Assembly (NCBI GenBank): GCA_022712815.1
Contig: JAFLJW010000464.1
Coordinates: 1-7,436 of the forward strand
From: Pseudodesulfovibrio sp.
Lineage (GTDB): Bacteria > Desulfobacterota > Desulfovibrionia > Desulfovibrionales > Desulfovibrionaceae
Reading direction: 5' to 3'
Length of the DNA stretch: 7,436 nucleotides
In this document: positions 5,938 through 7,436 of the stretch, one piece after another
Numbering within the stretch: the stretch's first letter is position 1
How the letters are laid out: the number at the start of each line of letters is the position of its first letter
Program-made: the position numbers and the translations under genes
Notes under the pieces: generated by a model
Seen by the model: only the letters and a program-made list of their open reading frames with translations
Database searches by the model: none
Told to the model about the DNA's origin: nothing

Positions 5938-5966
5938 GTGACATGCGGTACAATTCCCGATATATA
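5938..5966 (+). promoter_or_regulatory. Candidate sigma-70 promoter for the hemerythrin gene
   Basis: GTGACA (5938-5943, 5 of 6 to TTGACA), a 17 bp spacer and TATATA (5961-5966, 4 of 6 to TATAAT) predict a start near 5973 and a 5' UTR of about 29 nt. That UTR includes a good CAGGAG ribosome-binding sequence (5990-5995) ahead of the ATG at 6002. The divergent intergenic stretch (5819-6001, 183 bp) holds this promoter and the candidate for the lipoprotein gene on the other strand; no other gene or clear operator palindrome was seen in it. Confidence 0.5.
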
Positions 5967-6001
5967 CAAATCAAACTTCAAACGGCAAAGCAGGAGAAAC
6001 T

Positions 6002-6436
6002 ATGCCACCCAAATTGAATCTTGCCGGGTTTACGGCTGAATACCTCATGGATATCCCGGAAATAGACGAGCAGCACAAACTGTTTTTTGAGTTGCTGGAC
6101 AAAATCGGTGATGCAACCGACGACCTCTACAAACCGCTAAGCGACGACGAAGTGGACAATGTCATCGACGTGCTCAATGAGTTGCGCAACTATGCCCTGC
6201 TCCATTTTCGTACCGAAGAATCATACATGCGGGAAATCGATTACCCAGGCCTGCCAAAACAGAAAAATGAACATAACCGGTTCATTACCGATGTCATCCG
6301 ACTGGAAGCCGAACTCTTGAATGGCTCGGCCATGCCTGCCATCAAGATTCGGAATTTCATGCATGACTGGTATCGTGACCACATCCTCGAACTGGACAAG
6401 CCATTTAGCAGTTTTTACAAAAAAAACAGCAAGTAA
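6002..6436 (+). CDS. Bacteriohemerythrin with a Gln at one conserved His ligand
   Basis: A 144-residue single-domain hemerythrin: a four-helix bundle with a non-heme diiron centre that binds O2, used in oxygen sensing, delivery or protection in anaerobes and microaerophiles. Ligand motifs: IDEQHKLFF with His25, LLHFRTEESYM with His68 and Glu72, EHNRF with His91, and WYRDHILELD with His127 and Asp132. Spacing from His68 to Asp132 is as in the Methylococcus protein. The remaining expected ligand, at residue 87 in PGLPKQKNEH, is Gln (codon 6260-6262) instead of His. There is no signal peptide, so it is cytoplasmic. A CAGGAG ribosome-binding sequence precedes the start. It stands alone, divergent from a thiol-disulfide lipoprotein, and is followed by a strong terminator. 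Family is certain; whether the site holds two irons and binds O2 normally is open. Confidence 0.94.
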   Translation: MPPKLNLAGFTAEYLMDIPEIDEQHKLFFELLDKIGDATDDLYKPLSDDEVDNVIDVLNELRNYALLHFRTEESYMREIDYPGLPKQKNEHNRFITDVIRLEAELLNGSAMPAIKIRNFMHDWYRDHILELDKPFSSFYKKNSK

Positions 6437-6462
6437 AAACGAGATCAACCCAGACCTCACAA

Positions 6463-6501
6463 TTCCGGTCCGCACAATCCGTGCGGACCGGAACTTTTTT
6501 T
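6463..6501 (+). terminator. Strong rho-independent terminator after the hemerythrin gene
   Basis: A perfect 13 bp stem, TTCCGGTCCGCAC (6463-6475) with GTGCGGACCGGAA (6481-6493), around the 5 nt loop AATCC, is followed by C and a run of seven T (6495-6501). It lies 26 nt after the hemerythrin stop and ends 11 nt before the -35 box of the groES promoter, so it insulates groESL from read-through. Confidence 0.93.
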
Positions 6502-6512
6502 GCCCGGCACGC

Positions 6513-6540
6513 TTGACAGACAGCCCCCTGTGTTTATCTT
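6513..6540 (+). promoter_or_regulatory. Probable sigma-70 promoter of groES-groEL
   Basis: A consensus TTGACA (6513-6518), a 16 bp spacer and TATCTT (6535-6540, 4 of 6 to TATAAT) predict a start near 6547 and a leader of about 114 nt. I looked for the HrcA operator CIRCE (TTAGCACTC-N9-GAGTGCTAA) and for a sigma-32-type CCCCAT -10 at suitable spacing and saw neither. Between the hemerythrin stop and groES (6437-6660, 224 bp) there is no gene, only the terminator, this promoter and the leader repeats. Confidence 0.6.
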
Positions 6541-6565
6541 TCACAACAGTCCCAAAACGGGGCGG

Positions 6566-6587
6566 TTGCACCGTGCTCGTCTTGCAC
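6566..6587 (+). repeat. Short direct repeat TTGCAC-N10-TTGCAC in the groES leader
   Basis: TTGCAC occurs at 6566-6571 and again at 6582-6587, 16 nt apart start to start. The spacer contains GTGC (6573-6576), which can pair with GCAC of the second copy (6584-6587) around a 7 nt loop. It lies downstream of the predicted transcription start, so it could be a binding site or RNA structure, or chance. Confidence 0.35.
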
Positions 6588-6588
6588 A

Positions 6589-6626
6589 AAGAGTTTGAAG
6601 GTGGTAGCTCCCCTCCACCAGCTCTT
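6589..6626 (+). promoter_or_regulatory. Imperfect stem-loop in the groES 5' leader
   Basis: AAGAG (6589-6593) pairs with CTCTT (6622-6626), and inside it GGTGG (6600-6604) pairs with CCACC (6615-6619) around a 10 nt loop; a 6-by-2 internal loop separates the stems. The structure ends 21 nt before the GGAGG ribosome-binding sequence of groES. No T-run follows, so it is not an intrinsic terminator. A role in mRNA stability or in heat-dependent control is possible but only inferred. Confidence 0.4.
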
Positions 6627-6660
6627 AGAATAAAATTGCATTAATCTGGAGGAATACAGG

Positions 6661-6948
6661 ATGAATTTGAAGCCCCTTAATGACCGTGTTCTGGTCAAAC
6701 GTCTGGAAATGGAAGAAAAAACTGCGGGTGGCATCTACATCCCGGATTCTGCCAAGGAAAAGCCCATGAAGGGCGAGATCGTGGCTGCCGGTCCCGGCAA
6801 GCTCGATGACGCTGGCAAGCGGATCAAGATGTCCGTCAAGACTGGCGATTCCGTCCTGTTCGCCAAGTACGCCGGTATGGAGATCAATATCGAAGGCGAA
6901 GAGCATCTGGTCATGCGCGAAGACGACATCCTCGCCATTGTCAGCTAA
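6661..6948 (+). CDS. groES: Co-chaperonin GroES (Hsp10)
   Basis: The 95-residue lid subunit of the GroEL-GroES folding chamber in the cytoplasm; seven copies cap a GroEL ring. The sequence starts MNLKPLNDRVLVKRLE, the usual (I)RPLxDRVxVKR opening. EEKTAGGIYIPDSAKEKP (about 18-35) is the mobile loop with its GGIYIPD motif that docks on GroEL. GEIVAAGPG at 38-46 and VLFAKYAGMEINIEGEEHLVMREDDILAIV complete the beta barrel. Length is normal. A strong ribosome-binding sequence (TGGAGGA) lies 8 nt before the ATG. It is followed after 51 bp by groEL, and the two are surely one operon driven by the promoter near 6513-6540. Confidence 0.98.
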   Translation: MNLKPLNDRVLVKRLEMEEKTAGGIYIPDSAKEKPMKGEIVAAGPGKLDDAGKRIKMSVKTGDSVLFAKYAGMEINIEGEEHLVMREDDILAIVS

Positions 6949-6999
6949 TTTCGTTCCGTACATTTCTATACAACAACATTTTTTTAAGGAGAATACCCC

Positions 7000-7436
7000 A
7001 TGGCGAAAGAGATCATTTTTGAAGCCAAAGCCCGCGAGAAACTGAAAGCAGGCGTGGACAAGCTGGCTAATGCCGTTAAAGTCACCCTCGGCCCCAAGGG
7101 TCGCAATGTCGTGATCGAGAAGTCCTTCGGCTCTCCGGTCATCACCAAGGACGGAGTGACCGTTGCCAAGGAAATCGAGCTGGAAGACAAGTTCGAGAAC
7201 ATGGGCGCACAGATGGTCAAGGAAGTTGCTTCCAAGACCTCCGACATCGCTGGTGACGGCACCACCACTGCCACCATCCTGGCTCAGGCCATCTTCACCG
7301 AAGGCGTGAAGCTCGTGGCTGCCGGTCGTTCCCCCATGGCCATCAAGCGCGGTATCGACAAGGGCGTTGCAGCCATCGTCGAAGAGCTTGAGAAAGTCGC
7401 CAAGCCCACCCGTGACCAGAAAGAAATCGCACAGGT
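7000..7436 (+). CDS. groEL: Chaperonin GroEL (Hsp60), N-terminal part (cut by window edge)
   Basis: The first 145 codons of the ATP-driven chaperonin ring subunit that folds proteins together with GroES. The start is MAKEIIFEAKAREKLKAGVD. LGPKGRNV at 30-37 and GDGTTTAT at 85-92 form the ATP site, with Asp86 equivalent to E. coli Asp87. The visible part is the equatorial domain and ends within DQKEIAQV; about 400 residues are missing beyond the edge. The start at 7000 has a strong AAGGAG ribosome-binding sequence (6986-6991) 8 nt upstream, just behind a T-rich stretch in the 51 bp gap after groES. The wording of residues 27-120 closely resembles Desulfovibrio GroEL as I remember it and is the main basis for the taxonomic guess. 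Confidence 0.98.
   Translation, partial: MAKEIIFEAKAREKLKAGVDKLANAVKVTLGPKGRNVVIEKSFGSPVITKDGVTVAKEIELEDKFENMGAQMVKEVASKTSDIAGDGTTTATILAQAIFTEGVKLVAAGRSPMAIKRGIDKGVAAIVEELEKVAKPTRDQKEIAQ

Noticed and set aside
6503..6520. Possible sigma-54 promoter near CCGGCAC before groES
   Set aside because: The GC dinucleotide required 10 nt after GG is absent; the overlapping TTGACA with a -10 box fits sigma-70 better.
1..7436. Defence system, mobile element, CRISPR or phage genes
   Set aside because: All genes with support belong to metabolic, redox, transport or chaperone families; no array, transposase, integrase or long terminal repeat was seen.

Overview
The window looks like ordinary chromosome of a Desulfovibrionales bacterium (Desulfovibrio or Pseudodesulfovibrio type sulfate reducer). 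This rests on the GroEL N-terminus, which reads as I remember Desulfovibrio GroEL, the moderately high GC, the pair of TIGR04282/TIGR04283-type glycosyltransferases, and a bacteriohemerythrin next to redox genes. No database search was possible, so the taxon is an inference. No insertion sequence, phage gene, tRNA, rRNA or CRISPR array was seen, and codon use looks even across the window.

Left part, minus strand, read from 2395 towards 1: a family 2 glycosyltransferase (TIGR04283 type), 11 bp later a DUF2064 nucleotidyl/glycosyltransferase-like protein (TIGR04282 type), 36 bp later a small bacterial PH-domain protein, then a 96 bp gap with a candidate promoter and the start of the Na+/H+ antiporter gene nhaA, which runs off the left edge. 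The first three genes look like one transcription unit.

Middle part, plus strand, 2446-5100: four tightly packed genes with gaps of 3 and 10 bp and then a 4 bp ATGA overlap. They encode a flavin-binding PNPOx-fold protein (NimA-like), an SGNH/GDSL hydrolase with a changed block III, a PLP-dependent threonine aldolase (ltaE), and a LOG-family nucleotide phosphoribohydrolase. They are almost certainly cotranscribed, but no shared pathway is evident from the sequence. The unit ends at 5100, facing a minus-strand gene across a 34 bp gap that may hold a weak bidirectional terminator.

Right part: a minus-strand thioredoxin-fold lipoprotein with a CWHC active site (5135-5818) is divergent from a plus-strand bacteriohemerythrin (6002-6436) with a good sigma-70-like promoter. 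A strong intrinsic terminator follows. Next comes the groES-groEL operon with a predicted leader of about 114 nt carrying a hairpin and no visible CIRCE operator; groEL is cut by the right edge.

Nothing here is clearly a new multigene system. The observations most worth a second look are a Gln in place of a conserved His iron ligand in the hemerythrin, an Ala in place of the block III Asn in the SGNH hydrolase, two genes without Shine-Dalgarno sequences whose best -10 boxes sit at leaderless spacing, and the structured groES leader.
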